DNA of 64,000 nt, from contig NW_020194512.1 in assembly GCF_002865645.1 (NCBI RefSeq), positions 3,203,183-3,267,182 on the forward strand. The letters are read 5' to 3'. Position numbers and translations under genes: made by a program. Under the pieces are notes generated by a model. It made no database searches, was not told the origin of the DNA, and saw only the letters and a program-made list of their open reading frames with translations. Shown here piece after piece: positions 22,201 through 33,933 of this stretch. This DNA is from Hyaloscypha bicolor E. Lineage: Eukaryota > Ascomycota > Leotiomycetes > Helotiales > Hyaloscyphaceae. Numbering within the stretch: position 1 is the stretch's first letter; each line of letters opens with the position of its first letter.

Positions 22201-24215
22201 TCGAATAACTAAATATAATACCCTATTACCTATTATATTATAGTAATTAGTAGTACTTAAGAAGGTAATAATAGAAATTCAGAAGCTTTAAGCTAGATAT
22301 TAAATTACAAATACTTTAAATACCCGAAATAGTTCTAGTATTACTAATATTTATAAACTATTCCTGAATTCGAATATTCTTATTTAATATAAAGGAAATA
22401 CCGGTTAACCTGGTAATTGGGATAAACTATATAAGCTAGTAGCTATTAATAGAAAGAACTATATACTAGCTCTATTATATAGTAATACTATCTTCCGTTT
22501 AATCTTTATAAAGCCCTTTTATATAGGGGATATTAAGGTTATTACTAATAACTCTAAACCTAAACCTGTTCCCGAATCTAATAATAAGGCTAAAGATAAT
22601 ACAGGTATAATTCCTTCTACTATCTCTATTATTCTACTAAAGTATAATAAAGGATATCCTTATAAGACTCCGGATATTATAGTATTCCTATAGGATAATA
22701 GACTATATAAGGATTCCTATTAAGTTAAAGTTACTAGCCTTCTAAAAAAGAGTATATTTGAGGTTATTCCCAGATCTTAGATACTAAAGAAAGTATATAT
22801 CTTTAACTTCCGGTTTATTAATAAGATTAAGAATAAGGGTATAGAGAGAGAGCTTAAGAAGTCGAAACTAGTTATTTAAGCCTATAATAATAGTAAGAAA
22901 TATATAGTATTAATATAATTATCTATTATTTAATATATTAGCCAGAAAATCATTTTTAGTATTATTACTATAATAATAAATATTATGGAATTATATTTAT
23001 ATAATATCTCACAAGCTTATATCTAATTAATAACCTTACTTAATTATAATTTCTATATTAATCCATCCTATAAACTTGCTAGAAAGCTAAATCTAAAGAA
23101 TAATTCTATTCTAAAAATTATAAAACTACTATATAGTATATCAGAAACTGGGAACTACTAGTTTAAAATTTATTATTCCTATTATATTAATAAGCTTTCT
23201 ATAGAATAGTCGACTTATAACCCTTATCTCCTCTATAGCAAGTAACTCTTCGGAATTATTAGCTTTTAAACTAATAATACCTTATTTATTAGAACTAATA
23301 ATTTTATAAAAACAGAATAACTAAAGCTTTATAAAGCTAAGTTCTTGGCTAAAGAGTATAAATCCCTTACTTTTAACTATAATCTCAAGTTTAATAGAGG
23401 TATTATCTATACGAATACTACTAGAATTATTCTTATATAGAAATACTAGTATAAAAACCTCCGAACCGTTTCTATAAAAAATACTATTACTATAAATAGT
23501 AGAAGTACTATTTGTTAAAATTTCTCTATTAAGAACTAATATATTACCCAATATACTAGAGAAGTATATATTATATTAGTCTATTAACTAGAAGCTTTAT
23601 ATAACCTATTAATTACCGCTCAAGCTATTAATCTCTTGGAAACTAATATAAATATATTTAATAAGTACATTTAATAGTAATTTGAGAATACTACTAGAGA
23701 ACTGAGATTTATAAAGCTAGCTAAGAAATCCTTATATTTAATCGTTTTTACAGATACTTTATTTGCAAATAATAGAGATCTCTTCTCCCAAATCGGATAT
23801 ATTCTAGTTCTAGTAAATAGAACTAGATATACTAATATTATCTACTAGTTCTCTACTAAATATAAAAGAGTTACCAGAAGTATTCTAGCTTCGGAACTCT
23901 ATAGTATGGCTTACGGTTTTAATATAGGCGCTTTAGTCAAGTCTATAATTAATAAAGTACTAGAAATGGAACTATTACTAGTTATCTATACGGATTCGAA
24001 GTTATTATACGAATATCTCGTCAAATTGGGTACTACTCGAGAGAAATATCTAATAATTAATATAATATACCTCTACTAGATATATAAATAACAAGAGATT
24101 ACGGAAGTTAAGTAAATTAAGGGAGAATCGAATTCTGCCGATTCTATAATAAAATCGAAGCTATTAAATGCCCTTAAGTACCTTATTAATACGAATATAA
24201 TATAATTGGATATAG
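19250..24215 (+). pseudogene. Copia-1 gag-pol remnant
   Basis: A long degraded reading frame. Recognisable landmarks on the plus strand are a zinc-knuckle remnant near 20750-20800, an RT region near 22970-23300 in which the catalytic Asp-Asp pair has become Asn-Asn (about 23272-23280), and an RNase H region at about 23740-24140. The last has a residual first Asp site near 23752 and the ELYSMAYGF-like phrase near 23895. In-frame TAA/TAG codons are frequent throughout. It is a dead copy; boundaries are approximate. Confidence 0.8.
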
Positions 24216-24444
24216 AGGGATAAGTCAAATATAAATAGAGCAGGAAATAAATATATGGGATAAGAGGATATTATAGAAGGAGAGGTTATATATAAAAGGC
24301 TATAGCCTTTAGTATATAACTAAAACCTCAAAAGCAATATAGATATATAACGTTTGGGAGATTAGGCCGGATTAGGGAATTTGTATATAATCGGAAGAAA
24401 GTACTATTTTCTGTTTTTTGCGTTTTTTAGAGAGTTTCTAGTAT

Positions 24445-24691
24445 TAGTATAGCTATTCCCTTAGGAGTTATATATATAGTTACAGGATACGGGATACGAG
24501 ACATGGTTATATAACCTTATATCCCATTAGTAACTCGACCGGTAGCTAGTTCCTATTAGGCTTAGCAGATTTAGAGATTATATATTAATACTATAATACT
24601 ATAATCCTTATTTCTGAATAATAACTTTACTAACTTTATGCAAATAGCATTTCACGATTATATAACGGTACTATATATTCCTGGTAAACCA
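24445..24691 (+). repeat. Copia-1 3' LTR
   Basis: 247 bp, the same length as the 5' LTR, ending GGTAAACCA. It differs from the 5' copy almost only by C-to-T and G-to-A changes, for example CACGTG becoming TATATA-like sequence. It is thus an internal record of the mutation process. Confidence 0.9.
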
Positions 24692-24704
24692 ATACTATAG
24701 TTTC

Positions 24705-25586
24705 TAAAAGCTTAACTATAATTATATTATAAGCTATAATAAAGATTATTATTCTAAAAAACTATAGTTTCTAGATAAACTAGTTTAATACTTTCTATAA
24801 AATAGCTAGTAATAAAGATATCTGAAATAAGATTAATTTATTTAATAATAAAGTAATTAAAATAAATATAGTAGCTCTTTTTAGGCTTCTTTCTATAATT
24901 AATAAGCTTATACTAAAAGAAATAGAGAATTACTATACTAGATATTAAGTTAAAATAGAAAATTAGAATAAAAATACTTAATTTATAATTAAGAAAGAAT
25001 TAAAACTAGTATTTCTATAGCCTATAATATTTAGGAATATTAGAGATTATTATTTAATACTTTTATAGAATTATAAGATTAAGAAATTAGACTAGATAAA
25101 TAAGCTAGTATATTATTATATAATTAGATAATAGCTTTATTAAATAGTTAATATAGAGATTTTTATAAACTTTACTTTAGGATTTAAAGAAAGTAAATAG
25201 AGTTCTATTTATAAAATTCTTAAGGTATTATTAATAAAATATAATTCTATAGATATAGTATAAATTATTACTATTCGGAAAGTATATAGCTCGGTTTTAC
25301 TATAAGTAAGTAAAGAAGAAATAAGCCTAAAATACTAGTTTACTAATTAGAAAAAGATATTTAATTATATTAGAGCTCTTAAAATTGCCGAAATTAAAAG
25401 TATTCTAGTAATAATTAAATTCTTAATAACTCTCTAGTATAAACTTATACTAACCTAAATAATAGAATAGCTTAGTAATTTATATAGTAAAGATAAACTA
25501 GGGCTTCTAATTTTTATATTTAAATAGTATAGCTAGTATAGTATAATAGGCTATACTCGTTAAAAATTATATTATTTTAGTAGTTT
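24705..25586 (+). mobile_element. Copia-2 gag fragment
   Basis: This segment matches, in reverse orientation, about 43.65-44.53 kb inside the Copia-2 element; shared phrases include TTCTAGATAAACTAGTTTAA and its counterpart. It represents the 5' (gag) part of that family in plus orientation. It lies directly after the Copia-1 3' LTR and is cut on the right by the gag-only LTR element. All frames are closed. Confidence 0.65.
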
Positions 25587-25835
25587 TATAATAGCAGGAA
25601 CAAAGTAATGGAATAATGCTCAAAGATCTATAATTCCAATGTCCTATAGAATCTAAAGCTAAGGAGAGAAGGAGTGAGTGAGGTGTGGTAGTGGATAAGT
25701 AGGTATGGCTAAGACTACTGAAACGCCGAGCTTTGGAAGCGAGCTTGGTTTGAATCATAGCTTGGAACCTTAGCTGAAACTAACTCCTTTGGCTGAAACT
25801 ACGTTCGTATTAACTATATGATACCAGCCGTTATA
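25587..25835 (-). repeat. Gag-only element, 3' LTR
   Basis: 249 bp. On the plus strand it begins TATAATAGCAGG and ends CCAGCCGTTATA, where the other LTR has TGTAATGGCAGG and CCAGCCGTTACA; the differences are RIP-type transitions. Confidence 0.92.
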
Positions 25836-25949
25836 TTACCCCCCCTTCCAAAAAGCTCGACCCGAGCACCAGTATAATAAAACAAAGGGAAAGCTAAAGC
25901 GAGTGTAATAAATCGATAGAATAAAGGAAAAGGATCCTATTTCCAATCG

Positions 25950-26640
25950 CCAGCCGCAAAATCAGCCCTCCATATACGGTTAAAAGCCGTATCCAAGGTT
26001 GGCCCTCCTCCAGATTCGCCAGAATCGCTACCAGAATCATCGTTGACTGCGGCGATTATAATCCGTTCGCCAGAACCAGAAGACGTGCCTTCAGGTGGCC
26101 AGATACAGTTCTTTACCTGGTGGCCGTAGGAACCGTATCTAAAGCACTGGCCAGATTTTCGATAGTCCTGGCGGATAGGTGCTGGGCTTGACGTGAGAGC
26201 GCCAATTGTTAGTTCGCTGACGTCTATAGGATCGCTGGCAATTCTGGGAGCAGTAACATACGGTGGTGCGGCTGTTTTTGACGAGAGCTACTGAACCGTA
26301 CGCAGGAAATCGGCGTAAACCCTGGGTAGAACAAGCTACTGGGCAGTGGAGTCTCCAATTGCCGTACCATCGACAGAGAGCTTGGCCTTGATTAACGGGA
26401 GACAGGTATCGAATCTGTACGTGCTTCCAGCGAACTTCTCAGGGTCAGGGAGCTTCGACTTTTGACTGGATTTCGCCGTGGAGGCAGTTAACTGGGCTTG
26501 GGTACTAGCGAGGGCAGCTTGCAAGGTAGTGATTTCAGCCCGTAAACTATCGAACTCGCATTAAACTTGCGTTTGGAAGGTGTCTATTCTCAAGGGAGTG
26601 TCGGTAAAGTTAGTACTAAAAAATCGTAAAAATGTGGTGC
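25950..26640 (-). pseudogene. Gag-like protein of the non-autonomous element
   Basis: One reading frame on the minus strand runs about 230 codons with only three in-frame stops (two TAG near 26334 and 26292, one TAA near 26563), each explicable as a former CAG/CAA codon. It has a helical Q/A-rich N-terminus, the LPDPEKFAGS-type phrase typical of LTR-element gag, and a zinc-knuckle region at 26107-26152 where the second cysteine of C-x2-C-x4-H-x4-C has become tyrosine. An acidic, G/S-rich tail ends in AAGDWK. No start codon is certain. Confidence 0.75.
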
Positions 26641-26782
26641 CCACTAATGGGCCGGACAGACAGAATAGGTGCTTGGGAACGATGTGGTGCTCCACCAAGC
26701 CAGACAGAACAATGAGATAGGTTGAGCTAGCTAAAATCGAGCTTTTTGATACCTTGCGGGTAGAACTATAGGCAGCGCCACG

Positions 26783-26806
26783 TAATAATAATAATAATAA
26801 TAATAA
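26783..26806. repeat. (TAA)n microsatellite
   Basis: Eight uninterrupted TAA units inside the 5' leader of the gag-only element. A shorter run of the same triplet occurs near 26850-26860. Confidence 0.9.
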
Positions 26807-26895
26807 GGAGGCTCCGTATAAAAGCGGGCTAGTAGACAGGAGTCCTAATAAATAATAATAATGACTACTGTCTGAAAGTTAAGAGCTTTAGATTA

Positions 26896-27144
26896 TGTAA
26901 TGGCAGGAATAAAGCAATAGAACGATGCTCAAAGATCTATAATTCCAATATCCTACAGAATCTAAAGCTAAGGAGAGAAGGAGTGAGTGAGATGTAGCAG
27001 TGGATAAGTAGGTATGGCTAAGACTACTGAAACGCCGAGCTTTGGAAGCGAGCTTGGTTTGAATCATAGCTTGGAACCTTAGCTGAAACTAACCCCTTTG
27101 GCTGAAACCACGTTTGTATTAACTATATAACACCAGCCGTTACA
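26896..27144 (-). repeat. Gag-only element, 5' LTR
   Basis: 249 bp, beginning TGTAATGGCAGG and ending CCAGCCGTTACA on the plus strand, with intact TG and CA ends. It is nearly identical to the LTR at 25587-25835, differing mainly by transitions. Confidence 0.92.
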
Positions 27145-30100
27145 AGTTTTGAGGTTTAGGTTATATAGTAAAGGCTATAGTCTTTTATATATATCTTATA
27201 GAAATTATATAAGAAAGCTAGTTTTTTTTATAAATCTAGAGAATAATCCCTTATAAGTATTTAATTAATTGAGCTTTTTATATACTATATACCATTTATA
27301 CTTTACTATTTACACTTTTAATTTATTAATTTATTATTAAGTTACGTTTTGTATTCTAGTATACTTTATATGAATTTTTGTTTTATTATAGTTTCTCTTC
27401 TATAATATCCGATTTTTGGAGCGAATTCTATATAAGAATTAATATAAAACTTAAGCTCTCTATAGCTAATTATTCTTAAACGAATAGATAAATAGAAATT
27501 ATTAATTAGTACTTTAATTAGAGATTATATTTATATATTAACTACTATTAGAATAACTAGAATAAATAGATTATTATAATTAATTATTAATAAGCCTCTT
27601 TTTAGTATAAAACTATTAGCTAGTTTCTATTTATAACTAAAAAGAACTATAAGCTTTATATTTCTCTAAACTATAACTTCTTTATTAAAGCTAACTTATT
27701 TAAAGAGAAGCTAAATAGAAATAAAGCTAAAGTATTAATAAATTAATTATATGAATTATAATAACTTATCTAAAGTTATATAGAGCAAGTATAGAAATAA
27801 TATATAATATAAGTTAATAAATACTACTATCTAATTAATTTCAAAGTCAGAAACAAGATATAAGTTACTATAAAGTATTAGAAATCCAATTATTTGAGCC
27901 GGAAGCTAGAGAACTAAATAAAAGATCTATTTGAGATTCTAGAATAATATAGCTATTTATTTCTTCTAAAACTACCAGAAACTATAAAGATATATCTAGT
28001 TCTTTATATAAAGAAGCTATAAAAAGACTTTCAGAATTTTTTACTAGATTAAATAAATTCGGAACTACCTTTATTAATACTAGAAAATAGTAAATAAGAA
28101 TATAGTATTAAATGAGTTATTATAATTAAGCTAGTAAGAAAGAGGCTAAAGTATAGAATTTAGTAGATTAGTTAGAATAAAGATCTAGTATAGTATCTAG
28201 CTTTAGTATTAAATAATAGCTTTCTGGTTTTATAGAGTTTCTATAATAATAATATTAATATATTAGAACTTTTATAAAACCTATAATACTAGCTAAACTA
28301 TATAAAAAATAATATTTATTTAAAATTATATAGAAATAATAATAAATTCTTTTAGATTATATAATAAAGATACTAGCCTTTTATATATAATATCTATATC
28401 TGAAATACTAGTTTTATTTTAGAAAGAAGAATAGTATAAAATTAGATAAATTAATAGCTTTTATAAAGCTCGGAAATAATATTATAATTTTTAGATATTC
28501 GGTATCTAAAATACTTTATTAGATATTAGATACTTTCCAGATATATATAATATAGCTGCTTTATTAGAGAAATATATTTGAAATATACTAGAAATATTTA
28601 GAAAGCTAAATTCTTTTAGAACTAATATACTATAAGATATATATACTTCTTTATAGCTTCTTATATTCTAGCTTTCCTTTTTTTAGCTTTAAATTATCTT
28701 TATAAAAGATCTTCTATCTCATTTTTCAAGCTCTAAATATTATATTTATAATAGCTTTAATATTAATTTTTTACTTTTTCTTATAAGTAATAATAAATAA
28801 TTAAAGCTTACTAATAAAATTATTAAAATTATTAAAAAAATTCAAAATTATATATTAATATATTAAAAAGCCTTAATAAGAAATAATTATTTTATTATAT
28901 AAGAATTTAATATTTTAGAAAGCAAATTATTATAATAAATATAAATATATATAATATAATATTAATTATAGAAAAGAAAGAAATATAATATAAATATAAG
29001 ATATTAATTAATTATTAAATAGTTTTATATATTTTTTTTTTAAATATTTAGTTATTATAATTCTTAAAATAATAGTATTTTATTTATCTAAATTTTAATA
29101 TTAGAAACTAAGGCTTTTAAAAAAGCTATAACTATTTATATAAGTTTCTTTATATATATATTAAAAGAGCTAATTATTATAAATATAATATTAAGCTAAT
29201 TTCTTTAATATAATAAAAAAAGCTTTATATATTAGTAAATATTAAAGAAAATAATAAGTTTATAATTAAAACTAATATTAAATTTAATTTACTTTTATTC
29301 TTTAATATAAATCTTAGCTATTTTTTTTAATAAATCTAATAATTAAAAATAAAGAAAATAAAAATAATAATTAGAAAACATTTAAATATAATTATAATAA
29401 TAATAATAAAACTAGTAATAAAACTAATAAAGATATATTATTTCTTATATTTCTTGCTTTTAAAGCTTTTATTTTAATATCTAAATTCAATAAAATATAA
29501 GATATAATAATAATAAAAGAAAAAATAAATAATTTTATATACTTATTTTTTATAAGAATTATCTAAGCTAATAAGATTAATTTCTTTTAAAAATCTAATT
29601 TAGCCTTTAATATATTTTCGTTTATATATATATATATATTACTTTTTCTTTAATAATAATAATAAATAAAGTATTTATAATAATATTAGTATTATTATTT
29701 TATTATATATATTATTATATTAAAAAGTTTTATAAAAATATAATATTTTCAGAAATTCAAGTTTATTAAAGTCCTCTTAAGAAATAAAGTTCTTAAAATT
29801 ATATTTAAATAATTCTTAAAAGTTATTATTAATTATTTTATAAAAGATATATTAAAATAACTTAATATTTAAGAATTTAGTTATTTTCTTTAAGCTAATA
29901 ATATTTTATTTTTATTTCTTTATTATTTCCTTAAAATTATTATTTTATATAAAATAATTAAAATAAATAAATTCAATAAAGAAGTTATTTATTATAATAA
30001 GTTTTATAAACTTATATCTAGTTTAAAATATAATAATTTATAAAAAAAAGTAAATTTATAAAAAGGAAAATAATTTATAAAATAAGTAATTTATAAAAAA

Positions 30101-30170
30101 TATTATATTTAAGATAAAAATTTCGTTAATAACGAGAAATTTAGGAAATGAAATATTGCAATTCTAGAAG
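27145..30170. other. AT-rich retroelement debris
   Basis: The first 50 bases resemble, inverted, the end of the Copia-1 internal region (24285-24340). The rest is extremely AT-rich, with no frame longer than about 60 codons. The part 28440-28760 recurs at about 61555-61840. No gene is present. Confidence 0.6.
28440..28760. repeat. Dispersed repeat, copy 1
   Basis: About 300 bp are similar in the same orientation to 61555-61840, with shared phrases such as TTTATAGCTTCT, AGCTTTAAATTAT and TTTTTCAAGC. The family is not identified; it looks like part of a longer mutated element. Confidence 0.6.
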
Positions 30171-30251
30171 GATATAATCCTTTAATTCTCAGTCTTGTGC
30201 AATGGGCGGTTGCTTTTCCAGGTGGCTAATCAGCGGCCATCTCGCCTCGAG

Positions 30252-30756
30252 CTGTTCACGCCCGTTCGTCAATGCGAGCGGTTTGGGAATCGGGGCTAAG
30301 CGAGGGGCCCGATTCGCTAATAAAAAGGCCTAATTTTAAAACAATATATAACTTTCTAATAAAAGGCAAAAGCCAAATTTTAATTAAATAAAAGACATTA
30401 ATACTTATAAGAAACTTAGATGAATATTACTTAGATTAAATTCTATTAAAGATAAAAAGATTTATATAATTATATATTTTAAAAAACTATTTTATAATGA
30501 AAATTATATATAGTTCTAATAAAAGGCTTTAGTTAAAATTACTTAAATAATATTACTAACTAAATAACTTTTAATAGATCCTACTAATAGAATTATTAAT
30601 TTATTAATTTGAAAATATTATAATATTTTCAAAATTCGCTCGTATCCGACCTCGGATTTATGAACCGGAGTTCGCTTAAGTAGGCGACTAAGCAATCGGG
30701 CCCCTCGCTTAGCCCCGATTCCCAAACCGCTCGCATTGACGAACGGGCGTGAACAG
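30252..30756. mobile_element. TIR element with perfect 63-bp inverted ends
   Basis: 505 bp with perfect 63-bp terminal inverted repeats starting CTGTTCACGCCCGTTCGTCA. The arms are GC-rich while the interior is very AT-rich and non-coding, so it is a non-autonomous (MITE or foldback-like) element. I could not find a convincing target duplication. A second, RIP-mutated copy lies at 50843-51328 inside a Gypsy element. This copy stands at the boundary between AT-rich block 1 and gene island 2. Confidence 0.85.
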
Positions 30757-31847
30757 AGCCCCTATTCGCTTAACCTTGCCCTCGGACAAATCTAGGTACC
30801 CTTGGACGATGAGAGCTAGATCTAGATCGTATTTCTATTCTTATCTGATTGCAGACAAGACTGAAAGAGGAGTGCATGGACTTGGCTCCGTACCTGCTCT
30901 TCCGACTTTGCAAAGGCTTCACATTCGGCTAGGCTTTCGCGCCTGGTTTGTTTATATTGCCCTGCGTTATGATTTGTTTATCCTGTAATTGAAATCGAGA
31001 TATATTAGCGTCAAAACTCGTCCTTATCTCCCCTTTGTAAATTAAGGTTGCCATGTTTTGACGTAAAACGGTTCATGAGCGCTTGATGGCTGCCACTGAA
31101 GTATCCTCGGGCTTGGGTTAGCGAGGATCACTTTAGATTCGAGATGGTTGTAACACCGCGACGCTCTCGGACTTTAAGGTGCTCAACTACTTTGGGTGAA
31201 CAGCTTGGATAGAATTTTTCGAGTGATTAGAACTCCCCCAGGCTCTCCACCATGCAAGTCCTACCAATGCGGCGTCTTGTCCCCACTTTGGGTTAAGCTT
31301 AACACTGTTGAGCTCTAGAAGTTCTGGATAATATCCCGGGAAAATATTACGCCCCTGCCACTTCCCCTTTGAGCGTTCGGGTGGGTTTAGCTGCATCTGC
31401 ACCCCCCTCATCTGAACTTCAAGCTGGCGAACGATCGTGTCAACCTTGTATCTCACCCCACATCTTACTTCCGCAATGCCGCATCAAAAAGGCGCAGCAA
31501 GGCCCCGAAAGTAAACTGCTTAAATATGGATGAGGTTGTGATTGGGCGTGTTCGCTCCCAAGATCAATGCCGGCTCCCAGCTCAGGTCGCCAGCTCGATG
31601 ATTCGGTCCGCAATGAGCACTGACGTTCCAGCCACAACGATGGGTCTTGCACGAAGAATAAGGTTTAACAATTTTAGATTATTTTCCAAATGATCTATAC
31701 GAATGACAGAAGTATAAATATTAGAAGACGTCTATGGAAGCTGTGGAGATTGCGATGATAAAACGATCAACGGCGTCAGTTTCAGAAAGTCGACGTCTCC
31801 TCTGGCTGGCCAAAAATCTCACTTGAGAGGATCGGCTTGATAGCAAC
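30757..31847. other. Gene-free region of normal base composition
   Basis: Open frames exist (for example 30749-30988 plus; 31187-31652 minus in two overlapping frames), but the first begins inside the TIR of the neighbouring element and the others have no motifs or consistent splicing. An upstream exon of the small secreted protein could lie here; one candidate ATG is at 31640. Otherwise nothing is recognised. Confidence 0.4.
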
Positions 31848-32582
31848 ATGAGTCCCCTTGTGCCTCCTCTTCTCATTGTTCCTCGGTGTGCTTCCCCTGG
31901 TGGCAGCATACCCTGAAGTTATTCCGGGACCCGGCATGCCATCACTCAAGTCCTTCAACCTCACTTCCGAGCAGCTGTACAACATGCCCTTCAAGCCCAT
32001 TGGTACAGCAGCGCCCCACATATATTATTAACCACGAAAACTAACAAACTTGCTCCCGACAGATCCGGGAATGTTCGAATTACACAAGCGCACGGCAGAG
32101 TTCAACTCGGTATGCACGGACCAGGCCAGCAAAGGCGCTCCACAAGGTGATATCATGAGCTGCTACAACTACCTGAACAACGTGAACAAAAATTGTGCCG
32201 TAACAGGCGGCAATAATATGGAGCAGGTGTTTTGCACCGCGGGTAACGCCATGGTTGTCGGCATGAACATTGGTTCCGTATTTGGAGGGACGAGTTCCAG
32301 ATGGTGCGAAATCATTTTTTCCATTATATACCACAGCACAAAGGTTGAGAAAGAGCTGACAACATCGAAATTGTGCAGTGACTATGTCGCGTTTGCTGTT
32401 CGTTGGCCCTACATTAATTGTTTAAAGGCTGTTCCATTTCAGAACAGCGCACTTGTAGCAACTGGTGAGTTGAACCGAAGTAGAGTCGAGAGAGAAGAAA
32501 ACTGACTGGGGGTTCAGGATCTTGTGCCGCGTATGGGAATGGAGCGTTGAGGGTGGACACTGCTTTGGTAGGCAGCGAGTGA
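31848..32582 (+). CDS. Small secreted cysteine-rich protein, start unresolved
   Basis: About 206 aa over three exons (first exon to 32002, then 32063-32464 and 32518-32582), with introns of 60 nt (CTAAC branch) and 53 nt (CTGAC branch). Translation gives a strong secretion signal (LCLLFSLFLGVLPLVAA, cleavage before YPEVIPG), then a mature protein with eight cysteines, which could form four disulfides. No known domain is recognised. It is a candidate effector or other extracellular protein. The oddity is the start: the ATG at 31848 is out of frame with the signal peptide and the correct frame has TGA at 31849-31851. Either a one-base indel has broken the start, or a tiny upstream exon is spliced to the AG at 31851-31852 (for example ATGG at 31640-31643). 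Expression cannot be assumed. Confidence 0.7.
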
Positions 32583-33933
32583 AGCTGTGAAGAAGAAGAA
32601 TTGATGCCATTGGCGTTGAGGAAAGCAATTAAATAATGGCAGAAGAAAGATTTGGAGCTCAAATCGAGAACATTTCTCCCTGGTCCCGTCCCAGTGAGGG
32701 AGTTCCAATATGCGGGAGCGGCACGAAGAGACGGGCATGCAATTTCAACCATGCGATATATGTATCGATAAGCAGACAAAACCAATTTCGAAAGCATTGT
32801 CTATTGAAAGGCTTTAAGGAATAAATAATTCGTTATAGATGTTTAGATTTCGTCAGGGGAGAAACGGTGGTGGGACGGCGGGGTAGCGGGGTACAGCACA
32901 CTGCGACATTGTCAGCATGCCAAGGTTTGCTTGGCTCCAAGAGAAGCTTTCCTCAAGCCTCCAAAGGTAAGGCCCCGTACTCTGGCTTGAGCAAAAGAAA
33001 GCGCAGTAATTTGTCAAAAAGGGCAAATTCGATGAGAGAGACAGTGGAGGAGACGGGATATGCCAGAATCATCGACACGTGTTTCGAAAGGGTGGTTGGG
33101 GAAGTCTCGCACGGGCCTGCGTTCAAGCTTCTACAGGGCTCGATTTCGAAGCCATGAGACGCCACGATGGTATACAACTTCCCAAAGTAGAGAATATTGT
33201 CACTGGTGACCTGTGAAAGCATTGCGTGCATCAATTGGCTTTAAAGCCTCACAGGCGCCGCTGTCCATCTTCGCGGACTCCGGTTGAGAGAAACGTTCAA
33301 TGCAAAAAGTCTGGACCCCTACAGGGCTGGGGGTGGCAGCGATGATTTGCTATGCATGCTCGAACTTGCAGAGCCTCGATGACCACAAACGCCACCATGC
33401 GGGATTGTGGACGGTGGGGGATCAGCGCTATCCTTTTCTCAGCCAAGTTCCCGAGGGAGTGCAAAAGCAATTGACCCCTCCATGCCAATCATCCCCTCAA
33501 TTATTCCACGTGCTGTTCCTGTCCCTGTCCATCTCCAGCTTTTCCGCCCACAGCTCATCCCCAAATCTCACCCCACTAAAGCATGCTCCTCGTCCGAAGA
33601 AGCTTGATTTCCCTGCAACTTTAAGGCACACTGCACGAATGACATGCTCGGGCATATCAATTGGCGATGACTTCATTTTGGAAGCTCCCTCCAAGGGTCC
33701 GGACCGTCATTGCTCCTCCTCGGAATCTCCTCACGGGTACCAGCTGAGATTCTTCGTCCTAAATGGCGACATGTAGGGCCTGATGGCTTGCTGCAGTCAT
33801 AGCTGTTGTGGGAACGTTGGACCATGGACGGGAACCGTACGAGATGGAAGCTAGAATGATATGATATAAGAGCTTCTCGAGTTCCGCAAGCTATTCATGC
33901 AAGAACAAGGCAACTGATCCACCTCACACAATC
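32583..33933. other. Intergenic region with one weak ORF
   Basis: 1.35 kb of normal composition. A minus-strand frame at 33234-32953 (about 92 codons, starting MHAMLSQVTS) has reasonable codon use, and an ATG 34 bases further upstream (33268) opens another short frame, so a small spliced minus-strand gene is possible. It lacks recognisable domains and convincing splice sites. The last 150 bases should contain the promoter of the phosphodiesterase gene. Confidence 0.35.
33863..33870 (+). promoter_or_regulatory. Possible TATA element of the phosphodiesterase gene
   Basis: GATATAAG lies 64-71 bases upstream of the ATG at 33934, in sequence that is otherwise not AT-rich. Position and composition fit; there is no other support. 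Confidence 0.35.

Larger units (their letters stand above)
18431..24691 (+). mobile_element. Copia-1: LTR retrotransposon, mutated
   Basis: A 6.26-kb element with two 247-bp LTRs and a single long, stop-ridden pol frame on the plus strand. The order of recognisable parts (gag with a CCHC-like remnant, protease/integrase region, RT, RNase H) is that of Ty1/Copia. Nearly all damage is C-to-T or G-to-A, so most stops are TAA or TAG. No convincing target duplication is left: TATAT precedes the 5' LTR and ATACT follows the 3' LTR. It cannot encode a working protein. Confidence 0.88.
25587..27144 (-). mobile_element. Gag-only non-autonomous LTR element, complete
   Basis: 1558 bp with two 249-bp LTRs, 1060 bp of internal sequence and identical 5-bp flanks AGTTT (25582-25586 and 27145-27149). 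On the minus strand the order is LTR, a gag-like frame with a zinc knuckle, a polypurine tract (GGAAGGGGGGG, about 25838-25850) and LTR. No protease, RT or integrase fits in the space. GC content is clearly higher than in its surroundings, so it is young or escaped most RIP. Mobilisation would need enzymes from another element. Confidence 0.92.

Noticed and set aside
24705..27600. One continuous Copia element across the gag-only LTR element
   Set aside because: The sequence left of the insertion is a plus-oriented gag fragment of Copia-2, whereas the first bases to the right resemble the inverted end of Copia-1, so the two sides do not join into a single element.
30749..30988. 79-codon plus-strand frame
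   Set aside because: It begins inside the terminal repeat of the TIR element and has no recognisable domain or codon bias.
33300..33776. 158-codon plus-strand frame upstream of the phosphodiesterase gene
   Set aside because: It is rich in proline, serine and histidine without order, lies in the expected promoter region, and overlaps open frames on the other strand.
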